Source of the DNA: G963663315 sp965208975
GTDB taxonomy: Bacteria > Pseudomonadota > Gammaproteobacteria > Arenicellales > Poriferihabitantaceae
Length of the DNA: 64,000 nucleotides
Reading direction: 5' to 3'
Assembly: GCA_965208975.1 (NCBI GenBank)
Contig: CBDBQH010000003.1
Span: 1,922,001-1,986,000 of the forward strand
The position numbers and the translations under genes are program-made. This document shows positions 41,849 to 51,514 of the stretch, piece by piece. The notes beneath the pieces were generated by a model. That model was not told the origin of the DNA. It made no database searches and saw nothing but the letters and a program-made list of their open reading frames with translations. The first letter of the stretch is position 1. The number at the start of each line of letters is the position of its first letter.

Positions 41849-43077
41849 CGAAAAAAACAAACAGTCTCGTGGTTGGGCTCGACATCGGAACTTCAAAAGT
41901 CCTGATGATCGTGGCCGGGATGAACAGGGAAGGAGCGGTGGAGGTGATCGGTATCGGTCATCAGCCCGCGTCCGGATTGCGTAAAGGGGTTGTCGCTGAT
42001 ATTGAATCCACCGTCCATTCAATCAAGGGAGCGGTTGAGGACGCGGCGGTCATGTCGGACTGTCAGATCGGTTCCGTCTATGTCGGGATTGCGGGCGCCC
42101 ATATCGGCAGCATTGATTCCCATGGCGTAGTGGCCATCCAGGACAACGAAGTGACAGAAGGAGACGTGGAGCGGGTGATAGACGCCGCCAAGGCGATGGC
42201 TATTCCCAACGGACAACAGATTCTTCATGTTTTGCCGCGGGAATTTGTGATTGATGGACAAGATGGTATTCGCAAGCCAATCGGAATGTGTGGAGTGCGG
42301 ATGGAAGTCAGGGTACACATTATTACCGGGGCAACCAGCGCCGTGCAGAATATCATGAAGTGTGTCCGCAGATGCGGACTGGAGGTGGATGACATTATTC
42401 TTGAGCCGGTTGCGTCCGGTGAAGCGGTGCTGACCCAGGATGAGAAGGAGTTAGGGGTTTGCATGGTCGATATCGGCGGCGGAACAACGGATATCGCGAT
42501 TTTTCACGAAGGCGCGATCAGCCACACGGTGGTCATTCCAATCGCTGGCAATCAGGTGACCAACGACATTGCGATCGCGTTCCACACCTCGACCCAGGCT
42601 GCCGATGAAATCAAGATGGAATATGGTTGTTCCCTCGCGCAACTGGTGGAGGATGATCAAACCATCGAAATTCCAGGGATGGGCGGGCGGCCGTCGAGAG
42701 CTCTGTCAAGAAGAAGCCTGGCCGACGTGATTGAACCACGAATTGAGGAACTCCTGCTACTGATTCAGGCGGAAATTCGTAAAAGCGGCTACGAAAGCGT
42801 GATCGGTTCGGGAATCGTAATCACCGGGGGGACTTCGAGGCTGGAAGGCATGGTTGAGCTGGCCGAGGAAATCTTTCATCTGCCGGTTCGTCAGGGACTG
42901 TCAGGATATGAAGGCAAGCATCACGAAATGATTCGAAACCCGATTTATTCCACAGCAATGGGGCTGGTTCAATTTGGTTGTCTGAACAAGTCCGGGGGCG
43001 GGCCGGAAGTTCCGCAAACCAGCGCCGTTACCTCCGTGGTCGAAAGGGTAAAGAGATGGGCAAAAGAGAGTTTTTAA
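41845..43077 (+). CDS. ftsA: Cell division protein FtsA
   Basis: A 410-residue actin-like protein: phosphate-binding GLDIGTSKVL, MVDIGGGTTDIAIF, VITGGTSRLEGM, and a C-terminal amphipathic helix VVERVKRWAKESF for membrane binding. It tethers FtsZ to the membrane. It overlaps ftsQ and is followed by a 101-bp gap before ftsZ. Confidence 0.96.
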   Translation: MTKKTNSLVVGLDIGTSKVLMIVAGMNREGAVEVIGIGHQPASGLRKGVVADIESTVHSIKGAVEDAAVMSDCQIGSVYVGIAGAHIGSIDSHGVVAIQDNEVTEGDVERVIDAAKAMAIPNGQQILHVLPREFVIDGQDGIRKPIGMCGVRMEVRVHIITGATSAVQNIMKCVRRCGLEVDDIILEPVASGEAVLTQDEKELGVCMVDIGGGTTDIAIFHEGAISHTVVIPIAGNQVTNDIAIAFHTSTQAADEIKMEYGCSLAQLVEDDQTIEIPGMGGRPSRALSRRSLADVIEPRIEELLLLIQAEIRKSGYESVIGSGIVITGGTSRLEGMVELAEEIFHLPVRQGLSGYEGKHHEMIRNPIYSTAMGLVQFGCLNKSGGGPEVPQTSAVTSVVERVKRWAKESF

Positions 43078-43120
43078 CGATAAACACAAGGGTAATGCGG
43101 TATACAGACGATAATTTCCG

Positions 43121-43158
43121 GAGTTGGGCGGACAACGGCGCAACTCTTTAATTCTTTT
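43121..43158 (+). promoter_or_regulatory. Stem-loop with T-rich tail in the ftsZ leader
   Basis: GAGTTG (43121-43126) pairs with CAACTC (43141-43146), followed by TTTAATTCTTTT. It looks like a weak terminator or attenuator between ftsA and ftsZ, 20 bases before the ftsZ ribosome site (GAGAGGAG). It could set the ftsZ/ftsA ratio, but this is inference. Confidence 0.35.
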
Positions 43159-43178
43159 ATACGAGAGGAGACAGACAA

Positions 43179-44333
43179 ATGTTTGAACTGGTAGACACAT
43201 TGAATCGACAGGCGACGATCAAGGTCGTCGGGGTTGGCGGCGGGGGGGGGAATGCGGTCGAGCACATGATCGAGTCCAGGCTTGAAGAAGTCGAGTTCAT
43301 CAGCGCCAATACAGATGAGCAGGTGTTGGCAATGTCCAAGGCCAACACGGTGCTTCGGCTCGGGGAAAACCTGACCAAAGGGCTTGGCGCCGGCGCCAAC
43401 CCGGAAGTGGGGCGACAGGCGGCGATGGAGGATCGGGAGCGTATCGGCGAGGTGATTGATGGGGCCGACATGATTTTCATTACTGCCGGCATGGGCGGAG
43501 GAACGGGAACCGGCGCCGCTCCCGTCATTGCGGAAATCGCCCGCGAGAAACAAGCGTTGACTGTGGCTGTAGTGACACGTCCCTTCCCCTTTGAAGGACA
43601 CAAGCGGAAAGTCATTGCGGACCGGGGGATTGATGAGCTCCAGGACTTTGTGGATTCGCTGATTATTGTTCCCAATGAGAAAGTCCTGTCGGTAATGGGG
43701 CAGGATGTCAGGCTGGTTGACGCCTTCAGGAGCGCCAATGAAGTCCTGTTCAATGCAGTCCAGGGAATATCCGAGCTGATTACCCGTCCCGGAATGATTA
43801 ATGTTGATTTTGCGGATGTGCGGACCGTCATGTCAGAAATGGGTATGGCGATGATGGGTTCATCGACGATGTCCGGAGAAAACCGGGCGGAGGAAGCGGC
43901 CAGAAAAGCCATTTCGAGTCCATTGCTTGAGGATGTCGATCTGAAAGGCGCAAAAGGCCTGCTGGTGAATATTACAGCCGAACCGGACATGACGATTGGT
44001 GAATATGAGAAGGTGGGCAACGTCATTCACGAGTATGCGGCGCTGGATGCGAATGTGGTGATTGGTACGGCGTTCGATGATAATATGCAGGGCCATCTGA
44101 GAGTCACCATGGTGGCGACCGGGCTTGTCGGCGGTCGCGGCAAGAGCCTCCCTAAAGGGGACGCGAGTCCGGTTCAGGCGGCGCCGCCGGTCTCGTTACC
44201 TAAAGCCTCCAGCTACGCAAAGCCCCGTGATATGCTGGTGAAAAGGTTCGGGCGCTCCAGAACGGCAGTGGAAGCGCAGGTGGATATTGATGATTACGAT
44301 ATTCCCCCGTTCCTGCGAAAACAGGCGGATTAA
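43179..44333 (+). CDS. ftsZ: Cell division GTPase FtsZ
   Basis: A 384-residue tubulin homologue with GVGGGGGNAVEHM, the tubulin signature GGGTGTGAAPVIA, the T7 loop NVDFADVRTVM and the C-terminal peptide DIPPFLRKQAD that binds FtsA and ZipA. It forms the Z-ring. A GAGAGGAGACAG ribosome site precedes the ATG. Confidence 0.97.
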   Translation: MFELVDTLNRQATIKVVGVGGGGGNAVEHMIESRLEEVEFISANTDEQVLAMSKANTVLRLGENLTKGLGAGANPEVGRQAAMEDRERIGEVIDGADMIFITAGMGGGTGTGAAPVIAEIAREKQALTVAVVTRPFPFEGHKRKVIADRGIDELQDFVDSLIIVPNEKVLSVMGQDVRLVDAFRSANEVLFNAVQGISELITRPGMINVDFADVRTVMSEMGMAMMGSSTMSGENRAEEAARKAISSPLLEDVDLKGAKGLLVNITAEPDMTIGEYEKVGNVIHEYAALDANVVIGTAFDDNMQGHLRVTMVATGLVGGRGKSLPKGDASPVQAAPPVSLPKASSYAKPRDMLVKRFGRSRTAVEAQVDIDDYDIPPFLRKQAD

Positions 44334-44493
44334 CCAAACCTCTCCGATATTTAATGTGTATTACGAAATAAATCGGGTAAATTAATTACATTGCAGGATA
44401 TTGTAAGGAAAGCGGTTCAATTTGAAGAGGTTTTAATGTAGCATTCACCTTTAGTGTTCCGATGACATGCATTGACTGGAACTGTATAGCCTG

Positions 44494-45408
44494 ATGATCA
44501 AACAACGCACCCTGAAAAACATGATCCATGCCACTGGCATAGGTCTGCATACCGGCGAGAAAGTCTACCTTACCCTTGAGCCTGCTCCGGTCGACACGGG
44601 GATCGTGTTTCGGAGGGTGGACCTGGATCCTGTTGTCAGTATCGTGGCCTGTCCGGAGAATGTCAGTGATACCCGTTTGTCCACGTCTCTGGAGAAACAG
44701 GGGGTCAAGATCTCCACTGTGGAACATTTGATGTCCGCATTTTCGGGATTGGGAATTGACAACGCTTATGTAGAGCTGAGTGCCCCTGAAGTGCCGATCA
44801 TGGACGGTAGCGCCGGTCCTTTTGTTTTCCTGTTGCAGTCTGCCGGGGTCCTGGAACAGAACAAGCCGAAGAAGTTTATTCGAATCAAGAGCCCGGTGCA
44901 GGTCAATGAAGGTGACAAGTGGGCGCGGCTGGAACCATTCAATGGCTTCAAGGTTTCATTCGCGATTGATTTCAGCCATCCGATATTGCAGAACTCGGTT
45001 CAAATGGCAACCGTCGATTTGTCGACGACATCATTTGTAAAGGAGGTCAGCCGAGCCAGGACTTTCGGGTTCATTGATGAGCTGGAGTCGTTGAGAGCGT
45101 CAGGGCTGGTACAGGGCGGAAGTTATGACAACGCCATTGTAATGGACGGATTCCACATCCTCAATGATGATGGATTGCGTTACGAAGACGAGTTCGTCAA
45201 GCACAAGATTCTGGATGGCATCGGTGACTTGTATCTTCTGGGAGCGCCGTTAATCGGCGCGTTCAGCGCCTACAAATCCGGACACAGCCTGAACAACAAA
45301 TTGTTGCGAAAGCTCATGGCAACCCGGTTCGCATGGGAGATCGTCACCTTTGAAGAGGAGACGGATAGTCCGGCTCCTTTTGCCGCCCAACCCGCCGTCG
45401 CTGTTTGA
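44494..45408 (+). CDS. lpxC: UDP-3-O-acyl-GlcNAc deacetylase LpxC
   Basis: A 304-residue zinc amidase with HATGIGLHTGEKV, STVEHLMSAFSGLGIDN, the zinc-ligand region HKILDGIGDLYLLG and the catalytic region SGHSLNNKLL. It carries out the committed step of lipid A synthesis, so the organism has an LPS-type outer membrane. It follows ftsZ after 160 bp. Confidence 0.96.
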   Translation: MIKQRTLKNMIHATGIGLHTGEKVYLTLEPAPVDTGIVFRRVDLDPVVSIVACPENVSDTRLSTSLEKQGVKISTVEHLMSAFSGLGIDNAYVELSAPEVPIMDGSAGPFVFLLQSAGVLEQNKPKKFIRIKSPVQVNEGDKWARLEPFNGFKVSFAIDFSHPILQNSVQMATVDLSTTSFVKEVSRARTFGFIDELESLRASGLVQGGSYDNAIVMDGFHILNDDGLRYEDEFVKHKILDGIGDLYLLGAPLIGAFSAYKSGHSLNNKLLRKLMATRFAWEIVTFEEETDSPAPFAAQPAVAV

Positions 45409-45439
45409 TTGACCATAAAACCTGCCAGGGTTCGCTTCA

Positions 45440-45883
45440 TCACTTGATTGAATTGCTGGCCAGCCGGCAGATTGCGTCTCCCAATCCCTTGTGTGTCAGT
45501 TTTCTGGAGAGGCCTGTCATCGCTTTGGCGTTTTGTGCAGACATCCGGTTTGCGGACCGTTGTGAGCCCGGATCCTGGCCACAAATGTGACCTGCGGGTT
45601 TTATTCTGGTTTCCAGGCTTGTGATTCGAAAACCCGATTCATTCAATTGTCGAATCAGGGAAGGGGTCTGGTGCCTGATTTGTGTGATCCAGACCGGGCT
45701 GTCACAAAAAACCACCAGACGACCGGAGCGATACCACAGGAGTCTGGTATGGGGAGACACGATGCCCGCATATTCCCGCCAGAACTCATGCAGGGATTGT
45801 TGAGCGGTCTCATCTGCCGGTGAATCCACGCCTTTTGGCAGGACATGCCGTATTATTTGCGAAATTCGCCTGAATTTCTGCAT
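45440..45883 (-). CDS. dciA: DciA-like (DUF721) replicative helicase loader
   Basis: On the strand opposite lpxC and secA, an ATG at 45883 gives 147 residues (MQKFRRISQIIRHVLPKG, then EFWREYAGIVSPHTRLLWYR and LVVFCDSPVWITQIRHQTPSLI). The W-x-[Y/I]-[A/V]-G core followed by L.V.[VC]DSPVWAxQLR-type sequence is the DUF721/DciA signature. DUF721 genes sit between lpxC and secA in Pseudomonas and relatives. The frame continues open upstream into secA antisense, but that part is a shadow. DciA loads DnaB in bacteria lacking DnaC. Confidence 0.8.
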   Translation of the reverse strand: MQKFRRISQIIRHVLPKGVDSPADETAQQSLHEFWREYAGIVSPHTRLLWYRSGRLVVFCDSPVWITQIRHQTPSLIRQLNESGFRITSLETRIKPAGHICGQDPGSQRSANRMSAQNAKAMTGLSRKLTHKGLGDAICRLASNSIK

Positions 45884-45964
45884 TGATTTTGAAATGGTCT
45901 TGTCGGGGATATATCTGGCATAATTCAAAGCCGCAATCAAACCGAATAATAATACTATATTTAT

Positions 45965-48697
45965 ATGCTGCAAAGTGTATTGAAAAAAGTTTTTGGAGAC
46001 CGTAACCAGCGTTTGCTTAAAAGCCTGGGGAAAACGGTCGTGAAGATCAATGCCATGGAAGACACGTTCAGGCGATTGAGTGATCATGATCTGGCCGGCA
46101 GGACTGAGGCGCTCCGCCAGCGTTCGGCTGAGGGCGCTGGCGTCGATGATTTGCTGGCAGAGGCTTTTGCCGTGGTTCGCGAGGCTTCGGTTCGCACCAC
46201 CGGACTGCGCCATTTTGATGTGCAACTGGTGGGCGGCATGGTTCTGAACGAAGGCAAGATCGCGGAAATGAAAACCGGCGAAGGGAAAACTCTGGTGGCC
46301 ACGCTTCCGGCTTACCTGAACGCGGTTTGTGGTTCGCCGGTGCATGTGGTTACGGTAAACAGCTATCTGGCGCAACGCGATGCCCAATGGATGGGAAAGA
46401 TCTATTCTTTTCTGGGACTGAATGTTGGCGTAATCTACCCCGGCCAGAGCCGGGAGGAGAAGAAGCAGGCCTATCAGTGCGATATTGTATACGGCACCAA
46501 CAACGAATTCGGGTTTGACTATCTGCGCGACAACATGGCGTTCTCCGGCGAAGACCGTTTCCAGAAAGGATTGGGCTTCGCGATTGTGGATGAGGTGGAT
46601 TCGATTCTGATTGATGAGGCGAGAACTCCCCTGATTATTTCCGGGCCGGCGGAAGAGAGTACCGACCTGTATGCGAAAATAAACACGATTATCCCCGTCC
46701 TGACTCGTCAACAGGAGCCGGAAGGTCCCGGAGATTTCAGTGTCGATGAAAAATCCAGGCAAATTACATTGACTGAAGCGGGACATGAGCGGTCTGAATC
46801 CCTGTTGATTGAAGCGGGGCAGCTCGAGGCCGGCAGCAGTCTGTATGAATCAGCCAATATCGGCTTGCTGCATCATCTTCACGCGGCGCTGCGGGCGCAT
46901 CATCTGTTTGTCCGGGATGTGGATTACATTGTTCGTGACGATGCGATTGTGATTATTGATGAGTTTACCGGCCGGATGATGCCGGGCCGGCGCTGGTCCG
47001 AGGGCTTGCATCAGGCTGTGGAAGCCAAAGAGGGCGTGTCTGTCCAGCAGGAAAATCAGACCCTGGCTTCGATCACTTTCCAGAATTACTTTCGGCTGTA
47101 CGACAAGTTATCCGGAATGACTGGAACCGCGGACACCGAGGCGCCAGAGTTTCTTCAGATATATGGTCTGGAGGTCGTAATCATTCCGACCAACGAGAAG
47201 ATGAGCCGGGAGGATTTTCCGGATCTGGTTTATCGGACTACAGAAGATAAATATGCCGCAATTTGTCGGGAGATTGATCAATGCCGCGCCAAAAACCAGC
47301 CCGTCCTGGTTGGAACGGCATCCATTGAGTCCTCTGAACGCCTGGGGGGAATCCTCACTGGCAAGAAAATAGAGCACCGGGTTCTGAATGCCAAGCATCA
47401 TGGCAAGGAAGCGGAAATTATTGCCCAGGCGGGACATCCGGGCACCATCACTATCGCCACCAACATGGCGGGACGTGGTACGGATATTGTGCTGGGAGGC
47501 AATCTGGAGATGGAGCTGGACAGGCTTGCGACCGATTCTGAAAAAGAAGCGGCCAGCGTACAGTGGCGGGAACGTCACAATCAGGTGATTGCAGCGGGCG
47601 GGCTGCATGTGTTGGGGACTGAACGGAACGAGTCCCGGCGAGTGGATAACCAGCTGCGCGGGCGATGCGGACGTCAGGGTGATCCGGGTACAAGCCGGTT
47701 CTTTCTGTCTCTGGAAGACAATCTGATGAGAATTTTCGGTTCCGCGAAGATCGCTGGACTGATGGAGAAGCTGGGGATGGAGGAGGGCGAGGCGATCGAG
47801 CATCCGTGGGTGAATCGCGCCATCGAAAATGCCCAGAAAAAGGTAGAAGGCCACAACTTCGACATGCGTAAGCAATTGCTGGAGTATGATGATGTCGCCA
47901 ATGAACAGCGTAAAATAATCTACGAACAACGAAATGACCTGATGGAAACGGAGGACATTTCAGATTACGTCAATTATTCCCGTGAGGAAGTGGTCAATGG
48001 GGTGATCAGCCGCAGTATTTCGCCGCAAACCCTGGAGGAGCAGTGGGATGTCGAGTCTCTGGAAAGGGATATTCTGTCGGAATTCGGATTGGAGATCGAG
48101 GCTCGAAAATGGCTGGATGAGGACGACAGCCTGCACGAAGAATCACTACGCGCGAAAATTCTTCAGTTCATTGTGGATGTGGCCCGAGACAAGGAAAGCC
48201 GGGTCGGCAGTGAAAATATGCGGCTTTTCGAGAAACAGGTCATGCTGAAAACGCTGGATGAAAAATGGAAAGAGCATCTGGCGAATATGGATTATCTCAG
48301 ACAGGGTATCGGGCTTCGTGGCTACGCGCAGAAAAATCCCAAACAGGAATACAAGCGTGAAGCGTTTGAGATGTTCAACTCGTTGCTGGAGTCGATCAAA
48401 TATGACGTAATTTGTATCCTGGCAAAAGTCCAGGTTCCATCAGAGGAGGAAATGATAGCGATGGAAAACCGGCTTCGCCAGCAACAGAAACAGGAACAGT
48501 CGGTGCGCTATGTTCACGAGCAGGCAGATGCCAGCCCGCCTACCCAGGGTAGCGCCCAACCCTCGCAGGCACAGAGCCGCTCCCGGGATTCCCGCTTCGA
48601 TCGACCTTATGTTCGGGCCGGCAGGAAGGTCGGGAGAAACGAGCCTTGTCCCTGTGGTTCAGGGAAAAAGTACAAGCAATGTCATGGCCGGATTTGA
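45965..48697 (+). CDS. secA: Protein translocase ATPase SecA
   Basis: A 910-residue protein with Walker A in AEMKTGEGKTLVATLP, IVDEVDSILIDEARTPLI, TNMAGRGTDIVLGG, and the C-terminal zinc-binding tail RNEPCPCGSGKKYKQCHG. It drives Sec export with SecYEG and would move the poly-C gene products if they use Sec. No secM is seen upstream; the gap to divergent dciA is only 81 bp. Confidence 0.97.
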   Translation: MLQSVLKKVFGDRNQRLLKSLGKTVVKINAMEDTFRRLSDHDLAGRTEALRQRSAEGAGVDDLLAEAFAVVREASVRTTGLRHFDVQLVGGMVLNEGKIAEMKTGEGKTLVATLPAYLNAVCGSPVHVVTVNSYLAQRDAQWMGKIYSFLGLNVGVIYPGQSREEKKQAYQCDIVYGTNNEFGFDYLRDNMAFSGEDRFQKGLGFAIVDEVDSILIDEARTPLIISGPAEESTDLYAKINTIIPVLTRQQEPEGPGDFSVDEKSRQITLTEAGHERSESLLIEAGQLEAGSSLYESANIGLLHHLHAALRAHHLFVRDVDYIVRDDAIVIIDEFTGRMMPGRRWSEGLHQAVEAKEGVSVQQENQTLASITFQNYFRLYDKLSGMTGTADTEAPEFLQIYGLEVVIIPTNEKMSREDFPDLVYRTTEDKYAAICREIDQCRAKNQPVLVGTASIESSERLGGILTGKKIEHRVLNAKHHGKEAEIIAQAGHPGTITIATNMAGRGTDIVLGGNLEMELDRLATDSEKEAASVQWRERHNQVIAAGGLHVLGTERNESRRVDNQLRGRCGRQGDPGTSRFFLSLEDNLMRIFGSAKIAGLMEKLGMEEGEAIEHPWVNRAIENAQKKVEGHNFDMRKQLLEYDDVANEQRKIIYEQRNDLMETEDISDYVNYSREEVVNGVISRSISPQTLEEQWDVESLERDILSEFGLEIEARKWLDEDDSLHEESLRAKILQFIVDVARDKESRVGSENMRLFEKQVMLKTLDEKWKEHLANMDYLRQGIGLRGYAQKNPKQEYKREAFEMFNSLLESIKYDVICILAKVQVPSEEEMIAMENRLRQQQKQEQSVRYVHEQADASPPTQGSAQPSQAQSRSRDSRFDRPYVRAGRKVGRNEPCPCGSGKKYKQCHGRI

Positions 48698-48707
48698 AGG
48701 TTGACTG

Positions 48708-49931
48708 ATGACAGTATCTCCTCTGGCGCCGCCCTGTTTTCCTGAGCTGGAAGAGCTGCCCGGAGTCCGGTTTTCAGTCGCGGCGGCTGGCATCAGGTAT
48801 CCGGGGCGGAATGATCTCATGCTGGCGCGGTTTGCCGCCGCTACGACCGTGGCCGGGGTCCTGACCCGGTCGGGGACCGCCAGCGCACCGGTATGGGTAT
48901 GCCGTGATCATCTGAAAGGGGAACGGGCCAGCGCCCTGATCGTGAATTCGGGTAATTCCAACGCATTTACCGGGCGATTGGGAGACCGTCATTGCCGGAT
49001 GATTTGTGAGGAGGTGGCGGGTTTATTGGGGCGCCCGGTCAGGGAGGTTTTTATCGCCTCTACCGGCGTGATTGGAGAATTATTGCCGATGGAGCGGATT
49101 GGGAACGCGCTGCCCGCACTGTGCCGTGGCCCGTCTGCCTGTTTCGAGGATGCGGCATGCGCGATCATGACGACCGACACGTTTGCGAAAGGGGCGGGTA
49201 TCACAAGCGATATAGGAGGCGCTCCGGTACGAATCAACGGAATTGCCAAAGGCTCCGGTATGATTGAGCCGGATATGGCGACCATGCTGGCTTTTGTTTT
49301 TACCGATGCACGGATTCCGCCCCGTCTTTTGCAGGCATTGCTGGAAGAGGCGAATGAATACTCCTTTAACGCGATTACCGTGGACAGTGATACTTCGACC
49401 AGCGATACTTGCCTGTTGTTCGCAACCGGGAAAGCGGGGAATACTCCGCCGGTGGGAATTGCAGAACCTTCGCTGGAGAATTTCAGGAGGGATTTGCGGT
49501 CATTGATGCAGGATCTGGCGCGGCAGGTTGTGCGAGATGGGGAAGGCGCTACCAAACTGATCGAGGTGCGGGTAACGGGGGCGGCGAATGAGCGAGCCGC
49601 CAGAGTAATCGGCAAATCGATCGCCAACTCGCCGCTGGTCAAAACAGCGATTGCCGGTGAAGACGCGAACTGGGGAAGAATTGTGATGGCCGCAGGGAAA
49701 TCGGGGATGGACGTGAATCGGAACCGGCTCAGTATCGGTATCGGAGGTATTGCCATTGCCCGCAATGGCGAGGTGGTTGAGGGTTATGACGAAGAGCCGG
49801 TCACCGGGCATCTGAAAAGCCGGTCTGTCCGCATTGATGTAGATGTGGGTGTCGGAGAAGGTGAGTTTGTGGTCTGGACCTGCGATTTGACCCACGGCTA
49901 TATTACGATTAATGCCGACTACCGTTCCTGA
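48708..49931 (+). CDS. argJ: Glutamate N-acetyltransferase / ornithine acetyltransferase ArgJ
   Basis: A 407-residue protein with the self-cleavage and catalytic region KGSGMIEPDMATMLAFVFTD (threonine nucleophile in MATML), IVNSGNSNAFTG and DANWGRIVMAAGKSG. ArgJ recycles acetyl groups in arginine synthesis. It follows secA after 10 bases, the common secA-argJ-mutT order. Confidence 0.95.
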   Translation: MTVSPLAPPCFPELEELPGVRFSVAAAGIRYPGRNDLMLARFAAATTVAGVLTRSGTASAPVWVCRDHLKGERASALIVNSGNSNAFTGRLGDRHCRMICEEVAGLLGRPVREVFIASTGVIGELLPMERIGNALPALCRGPSACFEDAACAIMTTDTFAKGAGITSDIGGAPVRINGIAKGSGMIEPDMATMLAFVFTDARIPPRLLQALLEEANEYSFNAITVDSDTSTSDTCLLFATGKAGNTPPVGIAEPSLENFRRDLRSLMQDLARQVVRDGEGATKLIEVRVTGAANERAARVIGKSIANSPLVKTAIAGEDANWGRIVMAAGKSGMDVNRNRLSIGIGGIAIARNGEVVEGYDEEPVTGHLKSRSVRIDVDVGVGEGEFVVWTCDLTHGYITINADYRS

Positions 49932-49935
49932 GCGA

Positions 49936-50325
49936 ATGCCGGTCGCTGTTGGCGTTATACGAAATGCCGCTGGTGAATTCCTGATTCAGCAGCGTTTGCC
50001 TGACCGCCCCTGTGCTGGACAGTGGGAATTTCCTGGCGGAAAAATAGAATTCGGCGAATCGGCGGCAGACGCGCTGATTCGTGAGCTTGGCGAAGAACTC
50101 GGTATTGCCGTGTCCACTCTTTCCCCTTTGCTGCGTCACTGTCAGGATTATCAACACGCCAGCGTCTTGCTTCATGTCTTTCGGGTGCGGGACTTTGCGG
50201 GCCGGGTGGAGGGACGGGAAGGGCAGAATATCGAGTGGAAAACCCCCGCTCAAATCCGGCGAATGGATGTGTTGGCGGCGGTATATCCGATCCTGTCGGC
50301 GCTGGATGGTCAATCCCGGAGTTGA
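49936..50325 (+). CDS. mutT: 8-oxo-dGTP diphosphatase MutT
   Basis: The ATG at 49936 (MPVAVGVIRNAAGEFLIQQR) matches MutT starts; an ATG at 49912 would overlap argJ. The 129-residue protein has a full NUDIX box (GGKIEFGESAADALIRELGE, then ELGI). It removes oxidised dGTP. Its 3' end overlaps the convergent coaE by 16 bases. Confidence 0.92.
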   Translation: MPVAVGVIRNAAGEFLIQQRLPDRPCAGQWEFPGGKIEFGESAADALIRELGEELGIAVSTLSPLLRHCQDYQHASVLLHVFRVRDFAGRVEGREGQNIEWKTPAQIRRMDVLAAVYPILSALDGQSRS

Positions 50326-50939
50326 TCTCCGTACAGGGCAAGATATTTTTCGTGCAGGCGGAGCGCCTGATTTTCCAGTTCGGCCAGTGTGCCGTCATTA
50401 TTGATGAGATCGTTCGCATACTGAATCCGGGTCTGTTCATCGGTCTGGGTTGCCAGTATCCGGTCAATCGCCGCGCTACTCATCCCCCTGTCGTTGATCA
50501 GGCGTTTCGTTTTTGTGTCGCGTTCGCAGGTGACTACGATGACCCGGTGCATATCCTGATGCTGGCCGGTCTCAATGAGTAACGGGACTTCGAGGATACA
50601 GTAGCCATATACAGATGGCTTGATTTGCCGGTGCATTCTCTCCCTGACCGGCGGGTGCAGAATGGATTCGAGAATCTCGCGTTTTTGTGGATCAGAAAAC
50701 ACGATACGGCCGAGGCGGGCGCGGTCCAGGCTGCCATCCGAGCCAACCACCCCGTCCCCGAAGTAGTCGACAATGCGGTCAAATTCCCGACAATCGGGGC
50801 GCGTCAGCTCGCGGACGACCTGGTCGGCGTCAATAATCCGGATACCGAGTTTCCTGAATATTCCGGCGACTGTTGATTTGCCACTGCCCAGCCCCCCGGT
50901 CAACCCGACTCTGGCGGTTTTCATGGATTTATAACTCAT
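50310..50939 (-). CDS. coaE: Dephospho-CoA kinase
   Basis: A 209-residue P-loop kinase with GLTGGLGSGKSTVAGIF, DADQVVRELT and CERDTKTKRLINDRG. It performs the last step of CoA synthesis. An internal ATG (MKTARVG) at 50924 is an alternative start. It is read after the pilD remnant and overlaps it, as in the usual pilD-coaE arrangement. Confidence 0.94.
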   Translation of the reverse strand: MSYKSMKTARVGLTGGLGSGKSTVAGIFRKLGIRIIDADQVVRELTRPDCREFDRIVDYFGDGVVGSDGSLDRARLGRIVFSDPQKREILESILHPPVRERMHRQIKPSVYGYCILEVPLLIETGQHQDMHRVIVVTCERDTKTKRLINDRGMSSAAIDRILATQTDEQTRIQYANDLINNDGTLAELENQALRLHEKYLALYGDQLRD

Positions 50940-51477
50940 AGATGATTTTGAGAATAGAATCGCCGCGGACCATCATGATCCATGCGCCCAGGGCCAGCCA
51001 GGGGCCGAACGAAATCGGTCTGTCTGCGCTGTGTTTGTGAATGATCATTGAACTCCCGGCAGTCAGCAGCCCGCCAATGGAGGCGATGAAGATCACTACG
51101 GGCAACATTTGCCAACCCAGCCAGGCGCCGATGGCGGCGAGCAGTTTGAAATCGCCATGGCCCATGCCCCGTTTGCCGGTCAGGTAGTGGTGGACTTGAT
51201 CAATCGACCATAAAACCAGATAACCGGCGGCAGCGCCCAGTACGGCGGATTGCAGGTCGGTAAACAGGGTCGCGCAGTTGATCAGCAATCCGCCCCAGAG
51301 CAGGGGAAAGACAATGCGGTCGGGCAAAATCCGCTGCTCCAGGTCAATCAGGCTCAAGGCTATCAGGGCATAACTGAAGACCAGGGATGCGGCCAGATTC
51401 CAGCCGGGTCCAAAAACAAGGCCATTGATTACGCAGATGAACAATGCCGCAAACCATGTTGCCGGAGAGAGAGTCAA
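50929..51477 (-). CDS. Prepilin peptidase-like (A24) protein lacking the N-terminal domain
   Basis: The 182-residue polytopic protein contains both aspartate motifs of the PilD/GspO peptidase: SLIDLEQRILPDRI and GMGHGDFKLLAAIGAW. The N-terminal ~100 residues with the zinc-binding methyltransferase part found in full PilD are missing. The frame starts at a TTG without a ribosome site and upstream lies the iscR promoter, not pilC. It is either a minimal A24 peptidase or the relic of pilD; position beside coaE supports descent from pilBCD-coaE. Confidence 0.75.
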   Translation of the reverse strand: MTLSPATWFAALFICVINGLVFGPGWNLAASLVFSYALIALSLIDLEQRILPDRIVFPLLWGGLLINCATLFTDLQSAVLGAAAGYLVLWSIDQVHHYLTGKRGMGHGDFKLLAAIGAWLGWQMLPVVIFIASIGGLLTAGSSMIIHKHSADRPISFGPWLALGAWIMMVRGDSILKIIYEL

Positions 51478-51514
51478 GGCGCGGGAAATGATCTGGATAT
51501 TACCTCAGGGATAA

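Noticed and set aside
43236..43250. G-run in ftsZ as a phase-variation tract
   Set aside because: The run encodes the conserved glycine-rich GTP-binding loop and is explained by codon choice.
45409..45964. secM between lpxC and secA
   Set aside because: The interval is filled by minus-strand dciA; no plus-strand ORF with an arrest motif is visible.
45884..46786. Upstream 300 codons of the open frame that contains dciA
   Set aside because: This part is antisense to secA. Only the last 147 residues match DciA, with an ATG at 45883.
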